DNA of 64,000 nucleotides from Pseudofrankia saprophytica (GCF_000235425.2 NZ_KI912266.1:3787671-3851670), one strand, 5' to 3'. Shown: positions 51,011-59,476, numbered from the stretch's first letter. A program made the numbers and translations. Notes: generated by a model from the sequence alone, not told the origin.

Positions 51011-51984
51011 CGGGCTCGGCCAGCGCGACGGGCTCGGCGATGCGGACGCTGCACGACTACCGGGAAACCCGGGCACTGCTGGACGCCCACCGGGCCGCGG
51101 GCCGGACCGTCGGCATGGTCGGCACCAGCGGCGCCATCCACGAGGGCCACCTGTCCCTGGTGGAACGCGCCCGGCGCGAGAACGACGTAGTGGCCCTCTT
51201 CTACGCGGGCGTGGTGCAGCTCGATTGGACGCCGGTGTCGGCGCAGGTCTATGAGCGCGACATCGACCGAGACAAGGAACTACTGGCGGCCGCCGGCGTC
51301 GATCTCTTCCTGGTGATGCGACGCGACGACCTGTACGGGCGGCGTCCAGTCACCTTCCTCAGCCAGCCGGAGCTCGTGCCTGACCTGCCCGGCCTGCTCC
51401 GGCCCGATCACGCGAGCATTCTCGCGACGATGGTGTTCACGATGCTGAACATCGCCGGCCCGTGCAGGAACTACTCCGGCGAGAAGGACTGGCAGCAGCT
51501 CGTCCTGTTCAGGCGGGCGGCCGAGGACCTGCTGGCGCCGTCCACGGTCGTGGGCTGTCCGACGGTGCGCGAGCCGGACGGCGTCGCGAGGTCGAGCCGA
51601 AACGTGCGGCTCACCCCGTCCCAACGCGCCGCCGCCCCGGTCATCCACCGCGCGCTCAGCGAGGCCGCCGAGCTGGTCCGCGCAGGGGAGCGCGACGCGA
51701 AGGTGGTCACGGGTCTGGTCGCCGACCGGATCGGCGAGGTCGCCCCCGTGGACTACGCGCACGCCGTCGAGGCGGACACGCTGCGCCCGCTCGACGTCCT
51801 CGCGGGCGACGTCCGGCTGCTCGTCTCGGCCACCTTCGGCGACACCCCGCTGGTCGACAACATCGGCGTCACCGTCCCGGGAAAGGCCGCCCCGGTTCCG
51901 GCCGGCGACGGCACGGGCCCGGTTCCAGCCTCGGCTCCAGCCCCGACCCCGACCGGCAACGACACGACGAAAGGCGCGGAATGA
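51007..51984 (+). CDS. PanC-like (pantothenate-synthetase family) ligase
   Basis: A 325-residue adenylate-forming ligase of the pantoate-beta-alanine ligase family. ATP-site residues are kept: SGAIHEGHLSLV (HxGH), SGEKDWQQL and TVREPDGVARSSRN. The acceptor-pocket segment FVNPxQF of true PanC is YAGVVQLDW here (Asn to Gly), RPGHFxGV is RPDHASIL, and the Phe before GEKD is Ser. It is therefore probably not housekeeping PanC but a ligase joining another acid and amine. A Pro/Ala/Thr-rich tail of about 35 residues follows. ATG 51007 or 51040 may start it. The stop overlaps the next gene (ATGA). Confidence 0.85.
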   Translation: MTGSASATGSAMRTLHDYRETRALLDAHRAAGRTVGMVGTSGAIHEGHLSLVERARRENDVVALFYAGVVQLDWTPVSAQVYERDIDRDKELLAAAGVDLFLVMRRDDLYGRRPVTFLSQPELVPDLPGLLRPDHASILATMVFTMLNIAGPCRNYSGEKDWQQLVLFRRAAEDLLAPSTVVGCPTVREPDGVARSSRNVRLTPSQRAAAPVIHRALSEAAELVRAGERDAKVVTGLVADRIGEVAPVDYAHAVEADTLRPLDVLAGDVRLLVSATFGDTPLVDNIGVTVPGKAAPVPAGDGTGPVPASAPAPTPTGNDTTKGAE

Positions 51985-52802
51985 GGCTGCGAGGAAAGGT
52001 CGCGCTGGTCACCGGCGGCACCGCCGGGATCGGCGCCGGCGTCGTCAGGATGTTCGCCGAGCAGGGCGCGTCGGTCGCCTTCACCGGCCGCAACCCGACC
52101 CGAGGCAAGGAGCTCGAGGCCACGCTGCGCGCGGGCGACCTCGCCGTCACCTACGTCGAGGCCGACAGCTCCGCCGAGCAGGACGTCGCCCGCGCGGTGG
52201 AAACCACCGTCGAGACCTACGGCCCGATCACCGCTCTCGTCAACAGCGCGGCCGCCACCGACGTGACGGCGAGCGGCCGCGACAACCACGTCGACGAGAT
52301 CTCGACCGAGGACTGGGACTACATCGTCCGCACGGCGCTCAACGGCACGATGTGGGCCTGCAAGTACGCCATCCCGCACATGCGGGCCGCGGGCGGCGGC
52401 TCGATCGTCAACATCTCGGCGTCGTCCAGCCTGCGCTCGCTGCGCTCCCGGCCCGCCTACCAGGCGGCGAAGGGCGGCGTGAACGTGCTGACCCGCCAGC
52501 TCGCCGCCGACTACGGCGCCGCCGACATCCGTGCCAACGCGATCATCGTCGGATTCATCTACACCGGCGAGGAGGGCATGCGCAGGCTGCTCGCCGACGA
52601 GGAGTACATGCAGGTCATCCGCGGCATGCTGGTACTCCCGCGGCTGGGCGAGCCGGCCGACATCGCCGCCGCCGCCGTGTACCTGGCCTCCGACGAGTCC
52701 AAGTACGTCACCGGCACCCAGATCACCGTCGACGGTGGAGCCACCGGCTTCCAACCCACCTTGCAGCGCTTTACCCCCAACGCCGCCACCAGCGCCGGCT
52801 GA
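51981..52802 (+). CDS. Short-chain dehydrogenase/reductase in PanC-like operon
   Basis: A 273-residue SDR. The cofactor motif is TGGTAGIG, FTGRNPTR favours NADP, NSAAAT stands where NNAG is usual, the catalytic Ser is in NISASSS and the Tyr/Lys in YQAAKGG, and the end is VTGTQITVDGG. The start overlaps the stop of the PanC-like gene and the ALDH gene follows 31 bp later, so it is within one operon. It likely converts a hydroxy compound to a ketone or aldehyde for the pathway. Confidence 0.93.
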   Translation: MRLRGKVALVTGGTAGIGAGVVRMFAEQGASVAFTGRNPTRGKELEATLRAGDLAVTYVEADSSAEQDVARAVETTVETYGPITALVNSAAATDVTASGRDNHVDEISTEDWDYIVRTALNGTMWACKYAIPHMRAAGGGSIVNISASSSLRSLRSRPAYQAAKGGVNVLTRQLAADYGAADIRANAIIVGFIYTGEEGMRRLLADEEYMQVIRGMLVLPRLGEPADIAAAAVYLASDESKYVTGTQITVDGGATGFQPTLQRFTPNAATSAG

Positions 52803-52833
52803 GGCCGGCGATCCACCTGCCGAGGAGCAACGC

Positions 52834-54324
52834 ATGTCGACACCCGTGATCACCCCGTCCGGCCTGTTCGTCGAGGAGCGGCTGCTCATCGGCGGCCAGT
52901 TACGCCCGGCGACCGGCGGTCGGACCTACGAGAACGTCAACCCGGCGACCGAGCAGGTCGTCGGGGTCGCGGCCGACGCGACGGCCGAGGACATGCGGGC
53001 CGCGATCGCCGCCGCCCGGGCCGCATTCGACGAGGGCACCTGGGCGCGCGACGTCGAGCTGCGGGTCCGCTGCCTGCGCCAGCTGCACACCGCGTTGCTG
53101 CGACACGAGCCCGAGCTGCGGGAGACGATCCGCGCGGAGGTCGGCGCGACGAACGTCAGCCTGGACGTGCCGCTGTTCGCCCGCGCCCTGGACAACCTCA
53201 CCTACGCCGCGGACCTCGCCGAGGGCTACGAGTTCGTCCGTGACCTGGGCATCGGCGAGTCGATGGGCCGGATGAGCCGGCGCCACCAGTACCGCGAGCC
53301 GGTCGGGGTGGTCGCGGCTATCACGCCGTGGAACGCGCCGATGCAGGTCAACCTGGCGAAGGCGGCGTTCGCGCTGGCCGCCGGATGCACCGTCATCCTC
53401 AAGCCCGCGCCGGACACCCCGTGGAGCGCCACGGCGCTGGGCCGGCTCGCGGCCGAGGAGACGGACCTACCCCCGGGCGTGCTCAACGTCGTGCCGACGT
53501 CCGACAACGCGGTCGCCCAGCTCCTGGCCGAGGACCCGCGGGTCGACCTGATCAGCTTCACCGGGTCGACGGCGGTCGGGCGGCACCTGATGGCCGTCGC
53601 CGCGGGCACGGTCAAGAAGGTCTTCCTGGAACTCGGCGGCAAGTCCGCCTGGATCCAGTGCGACGACGCCGACATCGACACGAACGCGCTGATGATCGCC
53701 TACCAGTCGCTGGCGCAGGCCGGGCAGGGATGCTCGATCAACACCCGGTTGCTGGTCCAGCGCTCCCGCTACGAGGAAACGATCGCCAAGGTCGCGGACG
53801 CGTTCCGTTCCATCCCCTACGGCGACCCGGCCGACCCGAACACCTACATGGGCCCGCTGATCAACGCCAGGCAGCGCGCGCGGGTGCTCGACTACATCGA
53901 GCTCGGCAAGGCCGAGGGCGCCCGCCTCGTCCTCGGTGGCGGCCGACCGGCCCACCTGGAGCGCGGCTACTACGTCGAACCGACGATCTTCGCCGACGTC
54001 GACCCGGACTCCCGGATCGCGCAGGAGGAGATCTTCGGCCCGGTTCTGGTCATCATCCCGTTCGACACCGACGAGGAGGCGGTCCGGATCGCCAACTCGA
54101 CCATCTTCGGCCTCGCCGGCACGGTCGAGAGCGCGGACGCCGCGCGGGCCCGCGCGATCGCCGAGAAGATCCGCTCGGGCGTCGTGAACGTCAACGGCGG
54201 CATGTACTTCAGCTGCGAGGTGCCGTTCGGCGGCTACAAGCAGAGCGGCGTCGGCCGTGAGATGGGCACCCTCGGCTTCGAGGAGTACACCGAAGTAAAG
54301 ATCATCAGCGAGGGCGTCGCCTAA
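52834..54324 (+). CDS. NAD(P)-dependent aldehyde dehydrogenase
   Basis: A 496-residue ALDH-superfamily enzyme. ITPWNAPMQVNLAKAAFALA, GCTVILKPAPDTPWSA, FTGSTAVGR, the general-base Glu in FLELGGKS, the nucleophile Cys in AGQGCSINTR and the end EVPFGGYKQSGVGREMG are all intact. It oxidises an aldehyde to the acid, or to a thioester if CoA is used. ATG 52834 follows GAGGAG. Last gene of the TetR-flanked operon. Confidence 0.95.
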   Translation: MSTPVITPSGLFVEERLLIGGQLRPATGGRTYENVNPATEQVVGVAADATAEDMRAAIAAARAAFDEGTWARDVELRVRCLRQLHTALLRHEPELRETIRAEVGATNVSLDVPLFARALDNLTYAADLAEGYEFVRDLGIGESMGRMSRRHQYREPVGVVAAITPWNAPMQVNLAKAAFALAAGCTVILKPAPDTPWSATALGRLAAEETDLPPGVLNVVPTSDNAVAQLLAEDPRVDLISFTGSTAVGRHLMAVAAGTVKKVFLELGGKSAWIQCDDADIDTNALMIAYQSLAQAGQGCSINTRLLVQRSRYEETIAKVADAFRSIPYGDPADPNTYMGPLINARQRARVLDYIELGKAEGARLVLGGGRPAHLERGYYVEPTIFADVDPDSRIAQEEIFGPVLVIIPFDTDEEAVRIANSTIFGLAGTVESADAARARAIAEKIRSGVVNVNGGMYFSCEVPFGGYKQSGVGREMGTLGFEEYTEVKIISEGVA

Positions 54325-54343
54325 CGCGCCGGCGCCGGCGCCG

Positions 54344-55093
54344 TCACTGGCCCGACCACCGGGGCGGGCGGCGCTCGAAGAAGGCGCCGATGCCCTCGGC
54401 GAGGTCCGCGGTCTCCAGCAGCCGGGCGTGGGCGGCGTCGCTGCGCGCCCAGCTGGCGGTCTCGTCGGGGGAGACCTCATGGTGGGCGACGTCCAGCGCG
54501 GCGCGGACGGCCAGGGGCGCGTTCGCGATGACCCGTTCGGCCAGCGCCAGCGCGCCGTCGAGGGCGGCGCCCGGCTCGGTGACGAGGTTGACGAAGCCGA
54601 GCCGTTCGGCGCGGTCGGCGGTGAGGTTGTCGCCGGTGGCGAGCAACTCGTAGGCGACGTTGCGCGGGAGCACCCGGGTGATCCGGAACGCGCCGCCGAA
54701 GTCCGGCATCAGCCCGCGCTTGACCTCGGGCAGCCCGAACTGGGCGGTGCGGGCGGCGACCACCAGGTCGCAGCAGAGCACGAGCTCGACGCCGCCGCCG
54801 AGCGCCAGGCCCTCGACCGCGGCGATCAGCGGCTTGGCCCGCCGCCGGTGGATGAGCCCGACCAGGCCGCCGCGCTCCGTCGGCTCGCCCGGCCCGCTGG
54901 CGAGGTCGGCGCCGGCGGAGAACACCCGCGTTCCGCCGGTCAGGATGCCGCACCACAGCTCGGGGTCGTCCTCCAGGGTGTTCATCGCCTCGTCGATGCC
55001 GGCGGTGACGGCCGCGTTGAGCGCGTTGCGCTTCTCCTCCCGGTCGATCCGGATGACGAGAACCCGGCCGTGCCGGCTGGTCACCACGCTCAC
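54344..55093 (-). CDS. Enoyl-CoA hydratase/isomerase (crotonase family)
   Basis: A 249-residue crotonase. REEKRNALN, the oxyanion-hole segment FSAGADL, GLALGGGVELVLCCDLVVAA with the first catalytic Glu position, and FGLPEVKRGLMPDFGGAFRI with the second are all present. It hydrates or isomerises enoyl-CoA. GTG 55093. It is convergent with the ALDH operon (19-bp gap), so it is separately transcribed, but it fits a CoA-dependent degradation pathway. Confidence 0.93.
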   Translation of the reverse strand: MSVVTSRHGRVLVIRIDREEKRNALNAAVTAGIDEAMNTLEDDPELWCGILTGGTRVFSAGADLASGPGEPTERGGLVGLIHRRRAKPLIAAVEGLALGGGVELVLCCDLVVAARTAQFGLPEVKRGLMPDFGGAFRITRVLPRNVAYELLATGDNLTADRAERLGFVNLVTEPGAALDGALALAERVIANAPLAVRAALDVAHHEVSPDETASWARSDAAHARLLETADLAEGIGAFFERRPPRWSGQ

Positions 55094-55131
55094 CGCGCTA
55101 CCCCCACCTCTCCATAACCGTGCTCCCAGCC

Positions 55132-55206
55132 ACCGCGATCTCGGCTACCGCGATCTCGGTCACCGTGCGTCTGGTCACCGTGCGTCCGGCGACCGCGCGG
55201 ACGACC
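55132..55206. repeat. Five 15-bp tandem units
   Basis: Units start at 55132, 55147, 55162, 55177 and 55192, each beginning ACCG; units 1-2 (ACCGCGATCTCGG) and 3-4 (ACCGTGCGTC) form two near-identical pairs. They fill most of the gap between the PPOX stop and the hydratase start. Confidence 0.75.
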
Positions 55207-55207
55207 G

Positions 55208-55693
55208 TCAGAAGCTGATCTTGCGGTGGTCCCAGGAGGCGACCTTCTCTGGCGTGAGGCGCAGCCAGGCGTGCCGGCCGTCGTGGTACATCGACCCGTC
55301 CGGATTGGCGATGTACTTGGCGGCGAACAGCCGCTCGGGCGTCGCCAGCTCGGGGACGTCGGTCTCGCCGGTGCGGGGCGCCTCGCCCACCGGCTCGAAG
55401 CGGCCGCGCAGTTCCACGCCATGCAGCTCGCCGAAGTCGCCGCCGGCGTCCACGACGACCGCGGCGCGCGGGTCACGGAGCAGGTCGGCCCACCGCTGGC
55501 TGCGCACGATCGAGTAGAGCCACAGTGAGCCGCCGTCCCAGACGAACCACAGCGGGCTGACGTGCGGCGGCCCGCCGGCGGTGAGGGTCGCCACCCGGCA
55601 CACCCGCTGCTCGGTCAGCAGCGCGTCGACCTCGTCGCCGCTCAGGGAGATCCTGCGTCCCCGCCGCTGGGTGTCGATCAGTTCGGACCGCAT
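55208..55693 (-). CDS. Pyridoxamine-phosphate-oxidase-fold (PPOX) protein
   Basis: A 161-residue split-barrel protein: EQRVCRVATLTAGGPPHVSPLWFVWDGGSLWLYS, then RSQRWADLLRDPRAAVVVDAG, and the C-terminal WLRLTPEKVASWDHRK. It likely binds FMN, F420 or haem-type cofactors; the reaction is unknown. ATG 55693. It lies upstream of the enoyl-CoA hydratase on the same strand and may be co-transcribed. Confidence 0.88.
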   Translation of the reverse strand: MRSELIDTQRRGRRISLSGDEVDALLTEQRVCRVATLTAGGPPHVSPLWFVWDGGSLWLYSIVRSQRWADLLRDPRAAVVVDAGGDFGELHGVELRGRFEPVGEAPRTGETDVPELATPERLFAAKYIANPDGSMYHDGRHAWLRLTPEKVASWDHRKISF

Positions 55694-55786
55694 GGTTGCC
55701 TCGCTCCTCGGACTCCGGTGGACACGTCGGGACGCGGTGCTGGCCGGCCGACGACGCGTGGCCGCTCGAAACGTATCGATTTATGA

Positions 55787-55797
55787 GACAGTCTGTC
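55787..55797. promoter_or_regulatory. Dyad GACAGTCTGTC
   Basis: A perfect 11-bp dyad in an AT-richer stretch (ATCGATTTATGAGACAG) upstream of the PPOX gene and about 190 bp before the antitoxin gene. Related in sequence to the GAGAC/GTCTC site at 57899. Candidate regulator site; the protein is unknown. Confidence 0.4.
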
Positions 55798-55988
55798 GCG
55801 CGGTCCGCCGCGGTGCGCGCGGCGAGACGGGCCCGCCGGTCCTCGCGGATCCCGAGGTCAGCGCGTCAAACGACGTCAGTTCGCCCTAAAATGTGCGTGG
55901 TCGGGCGTGGGGCCGCACCGAGGGCAACCCGGTCGTGCCTGCCCGAGCGGCCGCGTCTGCATGGTCACCGTCCGGGCGGGAGGGCGTG

Positions 55989-56582
55989 ATGGCGGAGAAC
56001 GTCGACGACGTCGCCGCCTACCTGCTGGAGGGTGTCGGCCCGATGCGGACCGCGCGGCTTCAGCTGCTCGTCTACTACGCGCAGGCCTGGCATCTCGCTG
56101 ACCACCGCGAGCGATTGTTCGAGGACGACATTGAGGCGTGGATGAGCGGGCCGGTGGTTCGCCGGCTGCACGACCAGCACCGCGGTCAGTACGAGGCGCC
56201 CGGATGGCCGGCCGGCGACCCGCGGCGGCTCGGCTCCCGGGGGCGGGCCGTGATCGAGCGGACCGCGCGGTCGTATGCCCCGCTCTCCGAGGGGGAGCTG
56301 TCCCGGACCGTCCGCACCGAGGCGCCGTGGCGGCTGGCCCGCAAGGGGCGTCTGGTCGTCCGGCGCTCCGCCAAGGTGATCGATCCGACGGTGATGGCCG
56401 ACTACTACGGCCGGCTTCGCACCTCTCCGGAGGTGGCGGTGTCCGTCGCCGTGGGCAGCGCGCGCCTCGAGGGCCACGAGTTCGGCCCGCAGGCCGTGGA
56501 CCGGTTGCGTGAGGCTGCCGCCGGGACACGCGCGGCGGACGACATCGTCGCGGAGACGATCCTCCGGTACGGCACGTCGTGA
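55989..56582 (+). CDS. Panacea-domain (SocA/DUF4065) antitoxin
   Basis: A 197-residue protein whose residues 8-70 match the Panacea/SocA domain (TARLQLLVYYAQAWHLADHR, LFEDDIEAWMSGPVVRRLHD). Panacea proteins are promiscuous antitoxins paired with many toxin folds. Its last codons overlap the Fic gene (GTGA), the usual toxin-antitoxin layout. Near the C-terminus, SARLEG (157-162) fits the (S/T)xxxE(G/N) motif by which Fic inhibitors block the ATP site. ATG 55989 is taken, as upstream codons are not conserved. Confidence 0.9.
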   Translation: MAENVDDVAAYLLEGVGPMRTARLQLLVYYAQAWHLADHRERLFEDDIEAWMSGPVVRRLHDQHRGQYEAPGWPAGDPRRLGSRGRAVIERTARSYAPLSEGELSRTVRTEAPWRLARKGRLVVRRSAKVIDPTVMADYYGRLRTSPEVAVSVAVGSARLEGHEFGPQAVDRLREAAAGTRAADDIVAETILRYGTS

Positions 56583-57184
56583 CGGCGGCCATGGATATGG
56601 ATGAGGACCCGTACTGCTGGCCGGGCACGACCTGCCTGCGCAACCTGCTCAACATCCGGGACTCCGAGGAGCTGAGCAAGGCGGAGCACGAGCTCGTCGG
56701 CATCCGCACGGCCGAGCTCACCGCGTCCGTCGTTCCGGGCGCGTACGACGTCGCCCACCTGCTCCGCTTCCACCGCCTGCTGTTCCGGGACGTCTACGAC
56801 TGGGCGGGCCAGCTGCGCACGGGCAACATCTCGAAGGGCGAGGTGTCGTTCTGCGACGCGCTGCAGGTCGCCGAACGGCTGGACGAGCTGTTCGGCAAGC
56901 TGGCCGTGCGCAGGTTCCTGGTCCCGCTGGAGTGGGACAACTTCGTCGTCGCCTTCGCCTCGGTCTACGGCGAGCTGAACGCCATCCACCCGTTCCGGGA
57001 GGGCAACGGGCGGACGCAGCGCGCGTTCCTTCGTCAGCTGGCGGCGCACGCGGGTTGGACGATCGCCTGGCAGTCGCTCGAACGACGCTCGAACGACAAG
57101 GCCTGTCGGGAGTACCTCAGGACCTCCAGGCCGCACGCGCTGATCAGGCTTCTCGCTCCGGCGATCGAGCCCCGGCTGGAATAG
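56579..57184 (+). CDS. Fic/Doc-family toxin (AMP-transferase type)
   Basis: A 201-residue Fic protein. The active-site motif HPFREGNGRTQR is at 137-148 with the catalytic His137 and a complete HxFx(D/E)GNGRxxR. The flap region is RTGNISKGEVSFCDA. Such enzymes transfer AMP from ATP to Tyr/Thr of targets such as gyrase or GTPases. No inhibitory helix is seen within the protein, so inhibition must come from the partner. GTG 56579 overlaps the antitoxin stop. Confidence 0.93.
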   Translation: MTAAMDMDEDPYCWPGTTCLRNLLNIRDSEELSKAEHELVGIRTAELTASVVPGAYDVAHLLRFHRLLFRDVYDWAGQLRTGNISKGEVSFCDALQVAERLDELFGKLAVRRFLVPLEWDNFVVAFASVYGELNAIHPFREGNGRTQRAFLRQLAAHAGWTIAWQSLERRSNDKACREYLRTSRPHALIRLLAPAIEPRLE

Positions 57185-57233
57185 CCACGCGGTACGAATA
57201 GCCACGCGGTACGCGGACGGAATGTGGATCACG

Positions 57234-57833
57234 TCAGGAGCTCATGCGGCGACCGTGGTTTCCTGATCCGTTGAACACCAGACGCACGACCAGGTCGGCG
57301 TCGTCCGCCATCGGCGGCGCCTGGCGGCTGAGCACGCGGTACAGCATCGAGCCGATGAGCACGCCCGCGATCGTCGGGACCGAGGCGTCCGGCGCGAGCT
57401 GACCGGCCTCCCGGGCGAGCTCGAGCCGGTCTCGCAGGAGCTGCTCGTGTGGCTGGGTGAAGCGGTCGTACAGGACGTCGGCGACCGCGCGGTCGTCGGC
57501 GGTCGCGGCGGTGAGGGCGAGGATGAAGCTCGTGCTCTCGGCCGTCGTCAGCCGCTGCGTCCAGGCGCGCAGCCAGCCGCGAAGGTCGGTCTCGATGTCG
57601 CCCGTGTCAGGCGGGGGGACGAGCGGTGGAGCCAGATCGCCCTCGAGCGCGGCGTCGGCGACGACGGCGCTCTTCGACGCCCACCAGCGGTAGATCGTCT
57701 GCTTGCCGACGCCAGCTCGGGCGGCGATGGCGTCGATCGTCAGCCGTTCATAGCCGCGTTCGAGCAACAGGTCGCGTGCGGCGCCTAGGATCGCGAGCCG
57801 CGACGTCTCGCTGCGTGGGCGCCCACCCGTCAT
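57234..57833 (-). CDS. TetR-family regulator of adjacent SDR
   Basis: A 199-residue TetR: GRPRSETSRLAILGAARDLL, ERLTIDAIAARAGVGKQTIYRWWASK at residues 4-55, then a TetR_C ligand domain. ATG 57833. It is divergent from the SDR at 57960 and the gap contains the dyad CGAGAC-N5-GTCTCG, so it probably represses both. Confidence 0.92.
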   Translation of the reverse strand: MTGGRPRSETSRLAILGAARDLLLERGYERLTIDAIAARAGVGKQTIYRWWASKSAVVADAALEGDLAPPLVPPPDTGDIETDLRGWLRAWTQRLTTAESTSFILALTAATADDRAVADVLYDRFTQPHEQLLRDRLELAREAGQLAPDASVPTIAGVLIGSMLYRVLSRQAPPMADDADLVVRLVFNGSGNHGRRMSS

Positions 57834-57898
57834 CCGACGAGTCTAGGAGTCCAGGAGAGGTGGAGGTCGGCAGGTCAGGCCCTATATAGTCCCTGTTC

Positions 57899-57915
57899 CG
57901 AGACAAATCGTCTCG
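57899..57915. promoter_or_regulatory. Candidate TetR operator CGAGAC-N5-GTCTCG
   Basis: A perfect dyad in the gap between tetR and the SDR gene. An extra half-site GTCTCG follows at 57927-57932, and a TATATA patch lies just left (57882). This is a typical TetR-family arrangement. Confidence 0.65.
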
Positions 57916-57959
57916 TAACACAATGCGTCTCGTGACTGAGCGCGCTGGGAGCTGAACGC

Positions 57960-58802
57960 ATGCCGAACGAGGTGCTTGTCGTGATCGGTACGGGCGGTAT
58001 GGGTGTCGCCATCAGCCGCCGCGTCGGCCCGGGCAAGACCGTGTTACTGGCCGACTACAACGAGACGGCGCTGGCCGAGGCCGCCGAGACCCTCCGCGAC
58101 GAGGGCCAGCAGGTGGTGTCCCAGGTCGTGGACGTGTCGTCCCCGGAGTCCGTCTACGCGCTCGCGCGGGCAGCCGCCGAGCTCGGCCCGGTGCGCCAGG
58201 TGGTCCACACCGCCGGGTTGTCTCCCGCGCAGGCGCCGATCGAGGCGATCCTGAAGGTCGACCTGTATGGCACGGCGCTCGTGCTCGACGCGTTCGGCGA
58301 GGTCATCACCGTCGGAGGTGCCGGCGTCGTCATCTCGAGCATGTCCGGTCACCTCGTTCCGCCGTCGGCACGCGAGGTCGAGGCGCAGCTCGCGGGCGCG
58401 CCGACCGAGGATCTGCTCGGCCTCCCGTCCACGGCGGTGGACGCCTTCCCGTCCGCCGGCTACGCCTACTCCTTCGCCAAGCGCGCCAACCAGCTGCGGG
58501 TGCGGGCGGCAAGCGTGTCCTGGGGCGCGCGGGGCGCTCGGGTCAACTCGATCAGCCCGGGGGTCATCTCCACCAAGATGGGCCAGCAGGAGCTCGCCGG
58601 CGAGTCCGGCGCCGGCATGCGTGCCATGGTCGCGGCGTCCGGCACCGGCCGGCTCGGCTCGGCGGACGACATCGCGGCGGCGACGGGTTTCCTCCTGTCG
58701 GACGCGGCCTCGTTCATCACCGGAATCGACCTGCTCGTCGACGGTGGCGCGGTCGCCGCGGTCTCGACCGGACAGGTGAATCTCACCCCGTCGGGACGCT
58801 GA
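57960..58802 (+). CDS. Short-chain dehydrogenase/reductase with atypical cofactor motif
   Basis: A 280-residue SDR-like protein. The glycine motif is IGTGGMGVAISRRVG rather than TGxxxGIG, and HTAGLSP replaces NNAG. The catalytic Ser is in ISSMSG, Tyr/Lys in YSFAKRAN, and the end is ITGIDLLVDGG. A 25-residue insert (EVEAQLAGAPTEDLLGL) precedes the Tyr. ATG 57960. Divergent TetR at 57833 is the likely regulator. Confidence 0.9.
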   Translation: MPNEVLVVIGTGGMGVAISRRVGPGKTVLLADYNETALAEAAETLRDEGQQVVSQVVDVSSPESVYALARAAAELGPVRQVVHTAGLSPAQAPIEAILKVDLYGTALVLDAFGEVITVGGAGVVISSMSGHLVPPSAREVEAQLAGAPTEDLLGLPSTAVDAFPSAGYAYSFAKRANQLRVRAASVSWGARGARVNSISPGVISTKMGQQELAGESGAGMRAMVAASGTGRLGSADDIAAATGFLLSDAASFITGIDLLVDGGAVAAVSTGQVNLTPSGR

Positions 58803-58911
58803 GCGTCCGACGCCGGCCACGGCCCTCGAACGCCCGACGCCCGACGTCGGCTGCGGCCTCAGGACGCCCGCGATACGCCTGGGTTCCGCCCGATCTGGGG
58901 CGGCTTCCCTG

Positions 58912-59406
58912 CTATTCCTCGGACGGGGCCGAGGTGGAGCGCGCGTGCGTGGCGCGTCCGGTGCGTTCGGGGGTCTGCTCGACGAGGGTGGCGGTGGCGC
59001 GGTCGAGCAGGTCGCAGAACTGCTGGTGCTCCGCCGGAGTGAACCGATCGGTGAGGGCGCGTTCCAGCACGATCACCTCCTGGTAGGCACGGTCGAGGAG
59101 GTCGTGGCCGGCGTCGGTGAGCGTCGCGATGAGGACCTTCGCGTGCACGGGTGACGGCCGACGACCGATGAGCCCCTTGTTCTGGAGGCCGGTCAGCACG
59201 CTGGCCATGCTCTGTTGCGTCACCCCGCACGCCCGTGCCAGCTGCGCTCCCGACATGGCCTCCTCGCGCGACAGGGCCAGCAGCACCGTGTACTGAGGCA
59301 TGGTCAGCCCGTATCGGCGCAGCACCGCTTCGTGGTGACCGGTCAGAGCCTGCTCGGCGCGGCGGATGCGGCTGCACAAATATTCCTCGACCGGCGCTTC
59401 GGTCAT
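58912..59406 (-). CDS. MarR-family regulator
   Basis: A 164-residue winged-helix regulator: LTMPQYTVLLALSREEAMSG, AQLARACGVTQQSMASVLTGL and the wing LIGRRPSPVHAKVLIATLTDAGH. No Cys cluster for oxidant sensing is apparent beyond two single cysteines. ATG 59406 follows AGAGG. It is divergent from the quinone-oxidoreductase gene, with two identical-type operators between, so autorepression and control of that gene are likely. Confidence 0.93.
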   Translation of the reverse strand: MTEAPVEEYLCSRIRRAEQALTGHHEAVLRRYGLTMPQYTVLLALSREEAMSGAQLARACGVTQQSMASVLTGLQNKGLIGRRPSPVHAKVLIATLTDAGHDLLDRAYQEVIVLERALTDRFTPAEHQQFCDLLDRATATLVEQTPERTGRATHARSTSAPSEE

Positions 59407-59422
59407 GTCACAAACCTCTTAG

Positions 59423-59476
59423 TTGACTCAGATGCCTGATACGGATTGGGTTCCAAGTGTCAGGATACTGAGTTGA
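59423..59476. promoter_or_regulatory. Two MarR operators TCAG-N4-CTGA
   Basis: TCAGATGCCTGA (59428-59439) and TCAGGATACTGA (59460-59471) are dyads 32 bp apart. Each sits inside one arm of a larger inverted repeat (59423-59442 against 59457-59476). One site lies before each divergent start. Confidence 0.7.
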
